DNA of 64,000 nt from G963678255 sp963678255 (GTDB lineage Bacteria > Cloacimonadota > Cloacimonadia > Cloacimonadales > WRIO01). The position numbers and the translations under genes were made by a program. Shown here piece by piece: positions 43,357-51,892 of this stretch; within the stretch, counting starts at the first letter, position 1, and each line of letters starts with the position of its first letter. The notes beneath the pieces were generated by a model that was given only the letters and a program-made list of their open reading frames with translations, was not told the DNA's origin and did no database searches. The DNA is taken from NCBI GenBank assembly GCA_963678255.2, contig OY782778.1:124001-188000 (forward strand), in the 5' to 3' direction.

Positions 43357-45498
43357 ATGAATAATTCTGGATTTAAGCCAATAGAGTTCTTTTTTAATCA
43401 AATCATAGATGATAGTCCTAATAGTATTGTTATAACCGATTTATCCGGTAATATTGTTTTTGTAAATAAAAAATTTTCTGAGATTACAGGCTATACCTTC
43501 TCTGAAGCAATAGGGAAAAACCCTTCAATTCTAAAATCTTCAATTATGGATCATAATATATTCGAGGATCTGTGGAAAAGTATTTCAGTTGGTAAATCCT
43601 GGACAGGTAATTTATGTAATAAAAAAAAAGATGGAACATTGTTTTGGGAAAATGCTAAAATCTACTCTCTAAAAGGTGAAAATGACCAGAATTGCTATTA
43701 TATTGGTATTAAAACTGATATTTCTCAACAACAATACATCAATGAACAGTTAAAACTTTCTGAAAACAAGTTTCAATATTTATTGGATTTTCAACCTAAT
43801 ATTACAATTTTTCTTTCTCATGATTACAAAATTATTTCTGTCAATAGTAAAGCTTTGGAATTTTTTCAATGTGACTATGAGCAAGTAATTAACCAACCAA
43901 TAACTAATTTCCTAATGATTGAGAAACTTGATATTATGAAAGTCTTGAATAATCACCATATAAAAAACCAATATGTTTTCAAAGATAATAATGATGAAAA
44001 TGAAATAACTTTTTCTCTTGATGTATATTATTACAGTGAAAAGTCACCTCTTTATCAAATTGTGATTAAAGATATTAGCAAACAAATTGAAGATGAAGCC
44101 AGAAATGCTAAAACTCTCTTAGAAGCTAAAGATACTATCTTATTTATGTCAAAATTTCTGTCTCACATTTCTTATGAAATTCAAAATCCTTTACAATCAA
44201 TTATTGGTTATGCAAATTTACTAAAAGAAATTGAGATTAAAAACCCCTATGATAATTTTCGGGAAAAAATCCTTGAATCTAGTACAGTTCTATTAAATCT
44301 CACAAATGATATTACTTCTTTATCAATGATTGAAGCTGGTCAAATGAAAGTTGGTATTCAACAAACAAATTTGAATGACTTTATTTCTGATATGCAAACA
44401 TATTTTGAACCCAAAATCTCTGCAAAAAATCTTCAATTGGAAATTATTATTCAAGAATTCTTACCAAAACTTATTTATATTGACAAACTCAGACTCAAAT
44501 ATGTTTTATATAACTTAATTGCAAATGCCATAGAATACACACAGAAGGGAAAGATTACTCTATTTGTTAATTATTTATTACAAAAAGATTTCTTAGATTT
44601 AGAATTCCGTATTAAAGATACTGGCCCTGGAATTTCTCCAGAAGTTCAGAATAACTTATTTGTACCTAAAAACTCATTTAAAAATGACAACACCTCTACT
44701 GGCTTAGGGTTAGCTATTGCAAAAAAACTAACTAAACTTCTCAATGGTGAAATTACTTATACAACCTCTAATAAGGGAACTGAATTTGTCGTTTCTTTGA
44801 AAGGTATTCTTTATGATTCTTTTGATTGTTTAGTTTCAGATAAACAAAATTCCACATTTAAAATATTGTGTATAGATGATGATCAAATCTGTTTAATTAT
44901 GTATAAAAGCTTTTTGTCTGATAAAAGTTATTCTCTCACCTTTGCAACTGATGGAATGAATGGTATTGCAGAAGCTTTAAAAGTAAGACCAAATTTGATT
45001 ATTATTGATTATTTGATGCCTGAAATTAACGGGTTGGATTTCTTACTAAAATTAAAAGATTATCCGGTTTTTAAAGATACTCCCGTAATTTTGACTTCTG
45101 CAGAAAGTAATCTTGGCAATTTTGACCTATCTAAAACACCTAATTATAAAGGGTTTTTAAACAAACCAATTAGAAAAGAAGAACTGCAAACTATCGTTGA
45201 TCTATTTAATAAGAAATACTTATTAAACACTTCTGGTAAAAATCTTTTTCTAAAAAATGACAAAAAAGCCCTTAATAAGATTCAGCTTTCAGATAAACTA
45301 AAAAACCAATTTTTAAATATTAAAAACTGTTTGATAATTGAAAATCTTGTTAATTTTTCTGAATGTTTAATCGAAGAAGGTAATAATTTAAAATCCTCAG
45401 ATATGATTACTATTGGTCAGCAACTTCATAATTATTCAGAATTATTAGATATCACTAATATTATTAGTACTTTAGGATTGATATCCTCATGGCTATGA
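43357..45498 (+). CDS. Hybrid histidine kinase, PAS-PAS-HisKA-HATPase-REC-tail
   Basis: 713 residues from the ATG at 43357 (AAAGGTGG 5 bases upstream; a GTG nine bases earlier is the longest start). PAS 1 with SPNSIVITDLSGNIVFVNK (about 13-31) plus a PAC motif, PAS 2 (130-245), HisKA with LSHISYEIQNPLQSIIGY (phospho-His near 272), HATPase with NLIANAIEYTQ, DTGPGISP and STGLGLAIA, then a receiver with DDDQ (CIDDDQ), phospho-Asp in IIIDYLMPEI and Lys in FLNKPI. The 90-residue helical tail is shaped like an Hpt-type domain, but I see no clear phospho-His motif. No membrane segments. Confidence 0.92.
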   Translation: MNNSGFKPIEFFFNQIIDDSPNSIVITDLSGNIVFVNKKFSEITGYTFSEAIGKNPSILKSSIMDHNIFEDLWKSISVGKSWTGNLCNKKKDGTLFWENAKIYSLKGENDQNCYYIGIKTDISQQQYINEQLKLSENKFQYLLDFQPNITIFLSHDYKIISVNSKALEFFQCDYEQVINQPITNFLMIEKLDIMKVLNNHHIKNQYVFKDNNDENEITFSLDVYYYSEKSPLYQIVIKDISKQIEDEARNAKTLLEAKDTILFMSKFLSHISYEIQNPLQSIIGYANLLKEIEIKNPYDNFREKILESSTVLLNLTNDITSLSMIEAGQMKVGIQQTNLNDFISDMQTYFEPKISAKNLQLEIIIQEFLPKLIYIDKLRLKYVLYNLIANAIEYTQKGKITLFVNYLLQKDFLDLEFRIKDTGPGISPEVQNNLFVPKNSFKNDNTSTGLGLAIAKKLTKLLNGEITYTTSNKGTEFVVSLKGILYDSFDCLVSDKQNSTFKILCIDDDQICLIMYKSFLSDKSYSLTFATDGMNGIAEALKVRPNLIIIDYLMPEINGLDFLLKLKDYPVFKDTPVILTSAESNLGNFDLSKTPNYKGFLNKPIRKEELQTIVDLFNKKYLLNTSGKNLFLKNDKKALNKIQLSDKLKNQFLNIKNCLIIENLVNFSECLIEEGNNLKSSDMITIGQQLHNYSELLDITNIISTLGLISSWL

Positions 45499-45651
45499 TT
45501 GTTATTTTTTATCTACTTAACATCATGTCAGCTTTATCTCTTAACATCTTTCTGACTATATTTTTTAATTTCATTGTTTCTTGTTGCTGTGTCCGTATGT
45601 TTTTTTGTATCTTTGTTGTTTTTTCTTCAATATATAGAAATAGGATTTATT

Positions 45652-46881
45652 ATGACAAACCTCCCCTCTTCTAATGATAAACAATTTTTAATACTTATCG
45701 TAGATAACAATCCAAATAATATCCAAATATTAGGCACTATTTTAAAAAAACAAAACTATTCAATTGCCTTCGCTCTAAATGGTCAACAAACAAATGTTTT
45801 TCTTGAACACGCTACGCCTGATTTAATGATTATTGATACAAACATTAATGATATTGATTGCTTTGAATTAGTAAAAAATATTAAATTAAAAACTGAAGAA
45901 ATCGATTTTCCAGTCATCGTTCTTTCTGCAAAAAACGATTTAGAAGATAAAATAAATGCTTTTTCTGCGGGTTGCGTGGACTATATTTCAAAACCATATG
46001 ATAGTTTAGAAGTTATTATTCGTATTAAAACTCACTTAAAACTTAAACAATCCCAAGATATTATAAAATCCTATAATAGTGAGTTAGAACGTCTTTTGGA
46101 ATTAAGAACTAAAAACTTAATAAAATCTGAACGTCAAGCTGCAGTTGGTGATCTTTTACAAGGTATTGTACACAATTTAAAAAGCCCTTTATCAGGCATC
46201 TTTTTTTCTGTAGAGTTTTTACACAACCATTTAACTAACTTTTTATCAATTATTGAATCAAACCAGACTATTGAAAAAGAAGATATATTAAAATGTTTAA
46301 ATAGCTCTTTTAAACAAGCTGAAAAAATTGATAAAGTTGCCAATAGATTGAGAGATATGATTAATGGTTTAATGACAAAATCTCAAAATGACAAAATTGA
46401 AGAATTAAGAGAATGTGATTTATCAGATTTATTAAAGCAAGAAATCGATTTTCTCGATGCTGATTTAAGATTTAAACACGAAATTGAAAAAGAATATTAT
46501 TATTCATCAATTCCTTTAAAAGTTTTAATTAATCCCTCTGAAGTGTCTCAAGTTATTCATAATATTATTAGAAATGCTATTGATGCCATGTACAAAACTG
46601 AAGAACCACAATTAATTTTTTCAACTTATTCCATAGATAATTATGCTTATATAAAAATTATTGATAATGGACCTGGTATTCCTGAAACAATCATAAAAAA
46701 AATATTTGATCCATTTTTTACAACTAAAAATACTGATCCCACTAATACTGATGAACCTTTAGGCACTGGACTGGGACTTCATTTTTGCCGTCAGACCATT
46801 CAATCATACAAAGGAGATATAGAAGTCGAGTCCTCTCAACTTGGAGGCACAGCGTTCGTTTTTAAGCTCCCTCTTGCTTGA
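45652..46881 (+). CDS. REC-histidine kinase, N-terminal receiver with altered acidic pair
   Basis: 409 residues from the ATG at 45652 (AGGAT 7 bases upstream; upstream in-frame sequence is T-rich and starts at an unsupported TTG). The N-terminal receiver (about 10-125) keeps the phospho-Asp in LMIIDTNIND, Ser in VLSAKND and Lys in ISKPYD, but the usual acidic pair is Asp-Asn (LIVDNNPNN). A coiled coil (130-165) leads to HisKA with VHNLKSPLSGIFFS (His near 177) and HATPase with NIIRNAIDAM, DNGPGIPE and GTGLGLHF. It lies 153 bp after another hybrid kinase, probably co-transcribed, and could receive phosphate from it. The end overlaps the convergent HU gene by 20 bases. Confidence 0.88.
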   Translation: MTNLPSSNDKQFLILIVDNNPNNIQILGTILKKQNYSIAFALNGQQTNVFLEHATPDLMIIDTNINDIDCFELVKNIKLKTEEIDFPVIVLSAKNDLEDKINAFSAGCVDYISKPYDSLEVIIRIKTHLKLKQSQDIIKSYNSELERLLELRTKNLIKSERQAAVGDLLQGIVHNLKSPLSGIFFSVEFLHNHLTNFLSIIESNQTIEKEDILKCLNSSFKQAEKIDKVANRLRDMINGLMTKSQNDKIEELRECDLSDLLKQEIDFLDADLRFKHEIEKEYYYSSIPLKVLINPSEVSQVIHNIIRNAIDAMYKTEEPQLIFSTYSIDNYAYIKIIDNGPGIPETIIKKIFDPFFTTKNTDPTNTDEPLGTGLGLHFCRQTIQSYKGDIEVESSQLGGTAFVFKLPLA

Positions 46882-47158
46882 TTTCAGGATTTAATTTTTC
46901 TAACATTTTTTCACTTACTTTAAAAACAACCTTATTATGAGCAGGAACTATTATTTTCTCTTTGTTTAATGGATTTATCACTGCTTTTTCATTTCTTCTT
47001 ACTACTTCAAATGTACCAAAATTGGATAGTACTAGTTTATGATCCTTTCTTATTCCATATAACATGTTTCTGAGAAATCGATCAATTAGTAATTCTGCAT
47101 TAAAAAGTGAAATATCCATCCGATATGCTAACTTCTTAGCTAGTTCTTTTTTAACCAT
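46862..47158 (-). CDS. HU/IHF family DNA-binding protein
   Basis: 98 residues from the ATG at 47158, with GGAGG 5 bases upstream (the longer frame adds 15 residues without a site). It has the HU fold: KKELAKKLAYRMDISLFNAELLIDRFLRN, then the arm-bearing region LSNFGTFEVVRRNEKAVINP with the conserved NP of the DNA-bending arm, and the closing KVVFKVSEKMLEKL. It bends DNA and compacts the nucleoid. It sits next to the partition genes, where an IHF-like factor could assist, but this is an inference from position. Confidence 0.9.
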   Translation of the reverse strand: MVKKELAKKLAYRMDISLFNAELLIDRFLRNMLYGIRKDHKLVLSNFGTFEVVRRNEKAVINPLNKEKIIVPAHNKVVFKVSEKMLEKLNPEIKQEGA

Positions 47159-47453
47159 AGATGCCTCCAATAACACAAAGAATGAAAACACTTTTTTTGA
47201 CAATATTTTTTATATTTTATTATCTAATGATTAAAAATCTAAATGATATTTTTTTTTAAATCTTTGTTATTATTTCCGATACAACATTTCTTTTAATATT
47301 ATATCTTCTATAGATAATCATATATCTTCTTTAATTTCAATAAAATGCTGATTTTATCATTATTGTATTTTCTTATTTTTCATACAGTTAGTAATAGATA
47401 TATAATAAAAACTCTAAATTGATACTATATTAAGTTAGGATGTACAAGGTATC

Positions 47454-47510
47454 ATTTTGTTTTTGCTATATACACATTTTGTTTTACCTATATCAGCGGA
47501 TATATTTTGT
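47454..47510 (+). repeat. Three ATTTTGT direct repeats (candidate operator/centromere)
   Basis: ATTTTGT at 47454, 47476 and 47504 (spacings 22 and 28), within similar TATA-rich context, 27 bases upstream of the -35 box of the parA promoter. The assignment as a partition site is only a guess from position. Confidence 0.35.
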
Positions 47511-47536
47511 CTCATTACATTTTTTTTAGAATTGTC

Positions 47537-47564
47537 TTGACATTATAAATATATATAATAAGAT
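47537..47564 (+). promoter_or_regulatory. Promoter of the first partition cassette
   Basis: TTGACA (47537-47542), 16-base spacer, TAAGAT (47559-47564). A perfect TATAAT at 47554-47559 has too short a spacer (11). Confidence 0.45.
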
Positions 47565-47598
47565 ATTGCTTGATAAACTAATATTGGAGGGACATGAT

Positions 47599-48474
47599 AT
47601 GAGCAGACCTATTATCATATCAGTGATCAATCATAAAGGTGGCACTGGTAAGACCACCATGTCTTACAATTTAGCAGAGGCGTGCGACATGGTTTTAAAC
47701 AGCAAGGAAAGACTTTCAAAGAAGATTCTTCTCATTGATAATGATCCTCAGGCTAGTTTAACTTCTTTTTTCTATGATACTGAAGAAGAACTCGATGATA
47801 AAGACACTATTGTCTCTATCTATCAGGATAATCCAAATTATACTAAGGATATCATATTAGCAACAAAAAATTCTAATATTGATATTGTTACAAACATGTT
47901 TTTATGCACAACTAAAGAAAAATCTTTATCTACCTATATTGATGGACATTTTAGAATTAAAAAATTTATAAACAGCTGCTGCTTAAATTATGACTTAATT
48001 GTTGTTGATAACTCTCCTTATTTTAACTCTTTTACAACAAATGCTTTATTTGCTTCTGATTATGTCATTATTCCTACAAATCTTACAAGACTTTCTGTTA
48101 TAGGAATTGTTGAAATCCTTAAAAACATCGCATCTGTTCAAGATAATGTTAACCCAACCTTAAACTTATTGGGGATTTTGGTGAATATGCTAGATGAACG
48201 ATATAAATCACATCATGTTCATAGAGAAATGCTTTACCGTCAATTTGGCGATTTGGTTTTCTTAACTGAAATTCATGTCAGCGCTTCCATACAAAACGCT
48301 GAAAGAAAAAAACTCACTATCGTTGAGTATAACAGAACAACTCGTACTTATAAAGAATATATCCAACTTGCCCGAGAAATATCTAATAAGATTGGTTTTA
48401 GCGTTGATTTCAACATAGAAGAAGCCTATCGTAATAAACAAATTCCTGAGGAGATAAATGGCTCGGAAGATTAA
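47599..48474 (+). CDS. parA: ParA-family ATPase (cassette 1)
   Basis: 291 residues from the ATG at 47599 (GGAGG 8 bases upstream). Deviant Walker A NHKGGTGKTT (10-19) with signature Lys, switch I-like LLIDNDPQASLTSFF near 50-64, Walker B LIVVDNSPYFNS near 133-144 (Asn in place of the usual second acidic residue). It has no N-terminal helix-turn-helix, so it is not of the autoregulating type Ia. It would position DNA cargo together with a partner. The next gene overlaps by 17 bases and is the obvious partner. A minimal ORF ATG-ATA-TGA overlaps its start. Confidence 0.88.
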   Translation: MSRPIIISVINHKGGTGKTTMSYNLAEACDMVLNSKERLSKKILLIDNDPQASLTSFFYDTEEELDDKDTIVSIYQDNPNYTKDIILATKNSNIDIVTNMFLCTTKEKSLSTYIDGHFRIKKFINSCCLNYDLIVVDNSPYFNSFTTNALFASDYVIIPTNLTRLSVIGIVEILKNIASVQDNVNPTLNLLGILVNMLDERYKSHHVHREMLYRQFGDLVFLTEIHVSASIQNAERKKLTIVEYNRTTRTYKEYIQLAREISNKIGFSVDFNIEEAYRNKQIPEEINGSED

Positions 48475-49945
48475 TTTATCTGACGCTGAAAAAGCTCAAA
48501 TAAAACAAAAAAATGCTGAACGTCGTGACAGCCTTTATCATCTTCCACATCCAAAATTCAATTTCAACGAATCTGACATGAATGAAGCAATGGAACCCCT
48601 TACTCAAGTTTCCGGCCTCATAACACGCTTAAAAAATCAGAATGCTGCTAATAATTCATCAAAACAAGAGTTTGATCACGAATATTCTCCTGAAATGCTT
48701 GCTTTACTCGATAACGATACAAGTATATTATCGAATCAACCAACTCACAAAGATACTTTTCCCGTTAACGATACAGGTAATATAACCGGCCAAGACAAGC
48801 TATACTCGCTATCGAAACAAGTAGCGCCTTCCTTAGTTAACGAAAAGGTTACAAGAACTGAAGAGAGTCAAGACGATCCTTCAACATCTTTAACTTACTC
48901 AAATATCAATAAATTAACTACTGTTTATACGGATCTCCCTTCTACCACCGAAATGCATTCTGAAACAAGTAGCAAAGACAGTACTTATAGCATTAACGAT
49001 ACTAGTATCCCTATCGTAACTGATAGATTACCGCTAAATGAAACTCAAAAATATAAATTGATACACTCTATCTTTCTATATGAAAAGAGTTTATCTAATG
49101 TTGAACGTAATTTTCTTGTTTCATTATTTCTAGAAATGAATTTCTTATCTGAAAGACTCTCTTTAAATAATATTATTAAAAAATATGAATTTAGAAAAGC
49201 TACTATTTATCAGCTTATTCCCCACATTGCTAACCTTGGCTTAATTCAAATTGTTACTGATAATAGCCCTAAAGGCAGTATTATCGATGTAACCAGACTT
49301 TTGAATAAATACAACATTCCACTATGTTACGATAATGAAACAAGTAATACTGATCAGTTAGTAAATAATAAAAATAATATGTTTACTAATTTAACTAATC
49401 AAAACAATATTGACGAAAACGTAACAACCTTTAAACTAGATCCAACCAGAAGAATGCTTGTTAAGAATTCTATTTTGTATTTATTCAAAAGTATGATGCT
49501 GATTGATGCTTATCGAAAACTTGAAGTATATAATGAAAAATCTATAAAAATCTTTGCTGAATATTTAATTAAAAACAATGTTAGCCATGTGGCTCAAATG
49601 GATTTATTGGGTTTAGCTATTTATTCTGCTGAAAAAACAAAGAAGTCTGAAAGAGTGATTTATTATCTGCACAATACTTTGGAAAATGGTGGTATTGAGT
49701 CTTTACAGATCGCTTTTAAAGAAAAAGCGAATGACTTTCTTGAATTTTCAAATATTTTTTATGATATTGATTTTGAAGAACCTTCTCTCAAAGATATTAA
49801 AGATTATTGTAAACAACTCAACATATCGGATGAGCAACCTCGTGCTTTGTTGGTAAGTTTACTCATTAAATGCCGTAAAGACATTGAAGAAAATATTATT
49901 GTTATTGAAAGAATCATTGATTCTATGCCTGAATTCAGAAGGTAA
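48458..49945 (+). CDS. Winged-helix-like protein, partner of ParA cassette 1
   Basis: 495 residues; ATG with GAGGAG 5 bases upstream, overlapping parA by 17 bases. The N-terminus (1-50) is basic and polar, followed by a Ser/Thr/Asn-rich disordered linker (60-200). Residues about 205-300 look like a winged helix (LSNVERNFLVSLFLEMNF, ATIYQLIPHIANLGLIQIV). After a second Asn-rich linker (300-325) comes a helical C-terminal domain (330-490). No ParB/Spo0J motif is present. Position and architecture suggest a centromere-binding adaptor that stimulates ParA, or a replication initiator. I do not recognise the family. Confidence 0.7.
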   Translation: MARKINLSDAEKAQIKQKNAERRDSLYHLPHPKFNFNESDMNEAMEPLTQVSGLITRLKNQNAANNSSKQEFDHEYSPEMLALLDNDTSILSNQPTHKDTFPVNDTGNITGQDKLYSLSKQVAPSLVNEKVTRTEESQDDPSTSLTYSNINKLTTVYTDLPSTTEMHSETSSKDSTYSINDTSIPIVTDRLPLNETQKYKLIHSIFLYEKSLSNVERNFLVSLFLEMNFLSERLSLNNIIKKYEFRKATIYQLIPHIANLGLIQIVTDNSPKGSIIDVTRLLNKYNIPLCYDNETSNTDQLVNNKNNMFTNLTNQNNIDENVTTFKLDPTRRMLVKNSILYLFKSMMLIDAYRKLEVYNEKSIKIFAEYLIKNNVSHVAQMDLLGLAIYSAEKTKKSERVIYYLHNTLENGGIESLQIAFKEKANDFLEFSNIFYDIDFEEPSLKDIKDYCKQLNISDEQPRALLVSLLIKCRKDIEENIIVIERIIDSMPEFRR

Positions 49946-49976
49946 TACAACATGTTTTTAAAACAGCTTGTTGTAT
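49945..49976 (+). promoter_or_regulatory. Inverted repeat before the second parA (operator or terminator)
   Basis: ATACAACATG (49945-49954) and CTTGTTGTAT (49967-49976) pair over 9 of 10 bases around a 12-base centre. It starts at the stop codon of the previous gene and lies 28 bases before the second parA. There is no T run. An operator for the downstream small DNA-binding protein is possible. Confidence 0.45.
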
Positions 49977-50004
49977 ATATGACAAGACACAAAAAGGATA
50001 AATT

Positions 50005-50661
50005 ATGAAAGTTATTTCGTTCGTTAACTCCAAAGGCGGAGTTGGGAAAACAACCTTAGCCACTAACATCTCTGTTATGTTTGCTAAAAATAAAATTAAA
50101 ATACTCCTAATTGACGCTGATCAACAGGGTTCTAGTGTCGATTTCAGGGGATTAAGAGGTGAAAATGACTTGGTACCTCAATTCCCTGTAACTCAGATAT
50201 TAACTCCTACCATTCATAAGGATATTCAGGAATTTGAATTTGAATACATCATTATTGATGTTGGTGGAAGAGATAATAAAATCTTCCGAAGCGCTGTTAT
50301 GGCTTCTGATTTTGTGATTGTCCCTTTATGCCCCTCTCAATATGATTTTTGGGGTTCTCAACAAACCTTTGAAATTTTGCAAGAAGCAAAAATGACTAAA
50401 CCCAATTTAAAGGTCTTTTCTATATTAAATATGGTTATTCCTGGCACTAGAATCGCCAAAGAAATTGAATCTCTAATTCATGATTTTGAAACTGAATATG
50501 AAATTGAATTTTTAAAAACTAGATTAAATTCGAGAATTTCCTATAAATATTCAGTTTCTGAAGGATTAGGAGTTATGGAATTGGCTACTCCTGATCAAAA
50601 AGCTAGTAAAGAAGTGAAATCATTTTATACAGAATTATTAGAAAAAATTAATCAAATATAG
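50005..50661 (+). CDS. parA: ParA/MinD-like ATPase (cassette 2)
   Basis: 218 residues, the size of small type Ib ParA (ParF-like) ATPases. Deviant Walker A SKGGVGKTT (8-16), LLIDADQQGS near 33-42, and YIIIDVGGRDN near 81-91. AAGGA precedes the ATG by 5 bases. It is only distantly like cassette 1 ParA, so the two are not a recent duplication. The next gene, 9 bases downstream, encodes a small protein with the layout of a ParG-type centromere-binding protein. The pair forms a plasmid-type partition module. Confidence 0.9.
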   Translation: MKVISFVNSKGGVGKTTLATNISVMFAKNKIKILLIDADQQGSSVDFRGLRGENDLVPQFPVTQILTPTIHKDIQEFEFEYIIIDVGGRDNKIFRSAVMASDFVIVPLCPSQYDFWGSQQTFEILQEAKMTKPNLKVFSILNMVIPGTRIAKEIESLIHDFETEYEIEFLKTRLNSRISYKYSVSEGLGVMELATPDQKASKEVKSFYTELLEKINQI

Positions 50662-50669
50662 AGGATATT

Positions 50670-51035
50670 ATGGCAATATTAAAAAAAAGACCATCGTTAA
50701 AAACTGCAGATGATTTTATCAATGCAAATCCTGAGACTATAGTAGAAAAAGTATTAACTGAACCAGTTATTCCTGAAGTAGTAAATGAGAATAAAACTGA
50801 ACCTGTTACTCTTGATGAGGGTGTTGAAGAAATGTCTTTGAAAAACAAAGCTAAAGTAAAATTTATGTCTGATGAAGACAATGAAAATCAATTAAGAAGA
50901 GTAACTACATATGTAAAGGGATCTTTGTCTGATAAGATTAAAATACTTGCTGTTTTAACAAAAAACAAAGAATATCAATTATGGAATGAAGCTTTAACCG
51001 ATCTTTTAGATAAATACAAAGAAAAAGGTTTTTAA
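50670..51035 (+). CDS. Small ribbon-helix-helix-like protein, ParG-type partner of cassette 2
   Basis: 121 residues with GAGGA upstream of the ATG. The first 65 residues are low-complexity (Glu/Val/Pro-rich: EKVLTEPVIPEVVNENK), likely flexible. The C-terminal part RRVTTYVKGSLSDKIKILAVLTKNKEYQLWNEALTDLLDKY spans a strand (RRVTTYV) and two helices, the layout of a ribbon-helix-helix DNA-binding fold. ParG/omega-type partners combine a mobile tail with such a fold. Assigned from layout and position, not from clear family identity. Confidence 0.7.
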   Translation: MAILKKRPSLKTADDFINANPETIVEKVLTEPVIPEVVNENKTEPVTLDEGVEEMSLKNKAKVKFMSDEDNENQLRRVTTYVKGSLSDKIKILAVLTKNKEYQLWNEALTDLLDKYKEKGF

Positions 51036-51041
51036 ACTAAT

Positions 51042-51401
51042 ATGACAGTTATTCTTTTACTGATACTGGGATTACTAACCGGAATATTAAGTGGTATAAT
51101 AGGTATTGGCGGTGGAATTATAATTATTCCAGCACTCGTTTTTTTGTTTAATATGTCTCAACAACATGCACAAGGAACTACTCTTGCTATGATGGTCCCC
51201 CCTATTGGAATATTAGCAGCTGTGGCTTATTATAAAGCCGGTTTTGTTGATATAAAAGTTGCAGGTATATTATGTATTGGCTTCCTATTTGGTGGATTCT
51301 TTGGAGCCAAATTAGCTTTAATAATACCTTCATTTTATCTTAAAAAAGTTTTTTCTATAATTATGATACTAATTGCATTAAAAATGTTTTTCAGTAAATA
51401 A
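51042..51401 (+). CDS. Half-size TauE/SafE (TSUP) membrane protein
   Basis: 119 residues with four membrane segments. The TSUP signature GLLTGILSGIIGIGGGIIIIPAL (9-31; key GxGGGxxxxP) and the later GFLFGGFFGAKLA near 78-90 match one half of the usual 240-260-residue anion/sulfite-type permeases. Half-size members act as dimers. The ATG is 6 bases after the previous stop without a ribosome-binding site, so translation is probably coupled. The substrate is unknown, and a link to partition is not expected. Confidence 0.8.
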   Translation: MTVILLLILGLLTGILSGIIGIGGGIIIIPALVFLFNMSQQHAQGTTLAMMVPPIGILAAVAYYKAGFVDIKVAGILCIGFLFGGFFGAKLALIIPSFYLKKVFSIIMILIALKMFFSK

Positions 51402-51416
51402 TATTAATTTGATTTT

Positions 51417-51442
51417 AAAACCGCTTTGGCGGTTTTTTTTTT
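51417..51442 (+). terminator. Strong terminator after the partition/TSUP genes
   Basis: Perfect 8-bp stem AAAACCGC / GCGGTTTT with loop TTTG, running into ten T. Confidence 0.9.
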
Positions 51443-51781
51443 GGTATTTATTCTATTACAATATATCAATGAACTTTATTATTATTAAAAATTATTTTTT
51501 ATACATTTTTAGTTTTATTTATGTTAAAAATTTAGAAAGTTATTTATCCTTTATATTGATTTTATACAGTTTTTGATTTAAATTAAAGAATTCAATTTAA
51601 ATCTTAAGTATAGCATCAGACAGATTAATTATAAAATCATACCCATTCTCAGGCTTTCAAAAACAACCCGTACACTAGCGATAAGTAATGAGATATATAC
51701 AATTACCGCTTATCTTTAAATCTAGCCTTATAATTAACTATATGTGGTCAAAAACGAATCAAATGAATATTACGTTCTCAG
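51443..51781. other. AT-rich spacer before the IS21 element
   Basis: No ORF or repeat recognised between the terminator and the first IS21 terminal repeat. Confidence 0.5.
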
Positions 51782-51870
51782 AGAGCCACCATGTCGGAGA
51801 AATAGAGCCAGCTTCACGGAAAAACAGAGCCATGTTAACGGACAGAGAGCCACCTAAATGATGGCTCTCT
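51782..51870 (+). repeat. IS21 left-end repeats
   Basis: Four AGAGCCA(C) copies; two are followed by variants of TTCACGGAAAAAC. The innermost forms a hairpin with TGGCTCT at 51862-51868 that could end istB transcription. Confidence 0.85.
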
Positions 51871-51892
51871 TCATAAAATGATTATTTTACAG

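Larger units (their letters stand above)
47159..47598. other. AT-rich control region upstream of the first parA
   Basis: No ORF. Its right half contains three copies of ATTTTGT and the parA promoter. It could hold a centromere or operator. A replication origin is not supported: I see no replication gene or DnaA-box cluster. Confidence 0.5.

Noticed and set aside
45489..45674. 61-codon hydrophobic ORF between the two kinases.
   Set aside because: The sequence is T-rich, so hydrophobic translations arise in several frames. The start support is weak and no conserved feature is visible.
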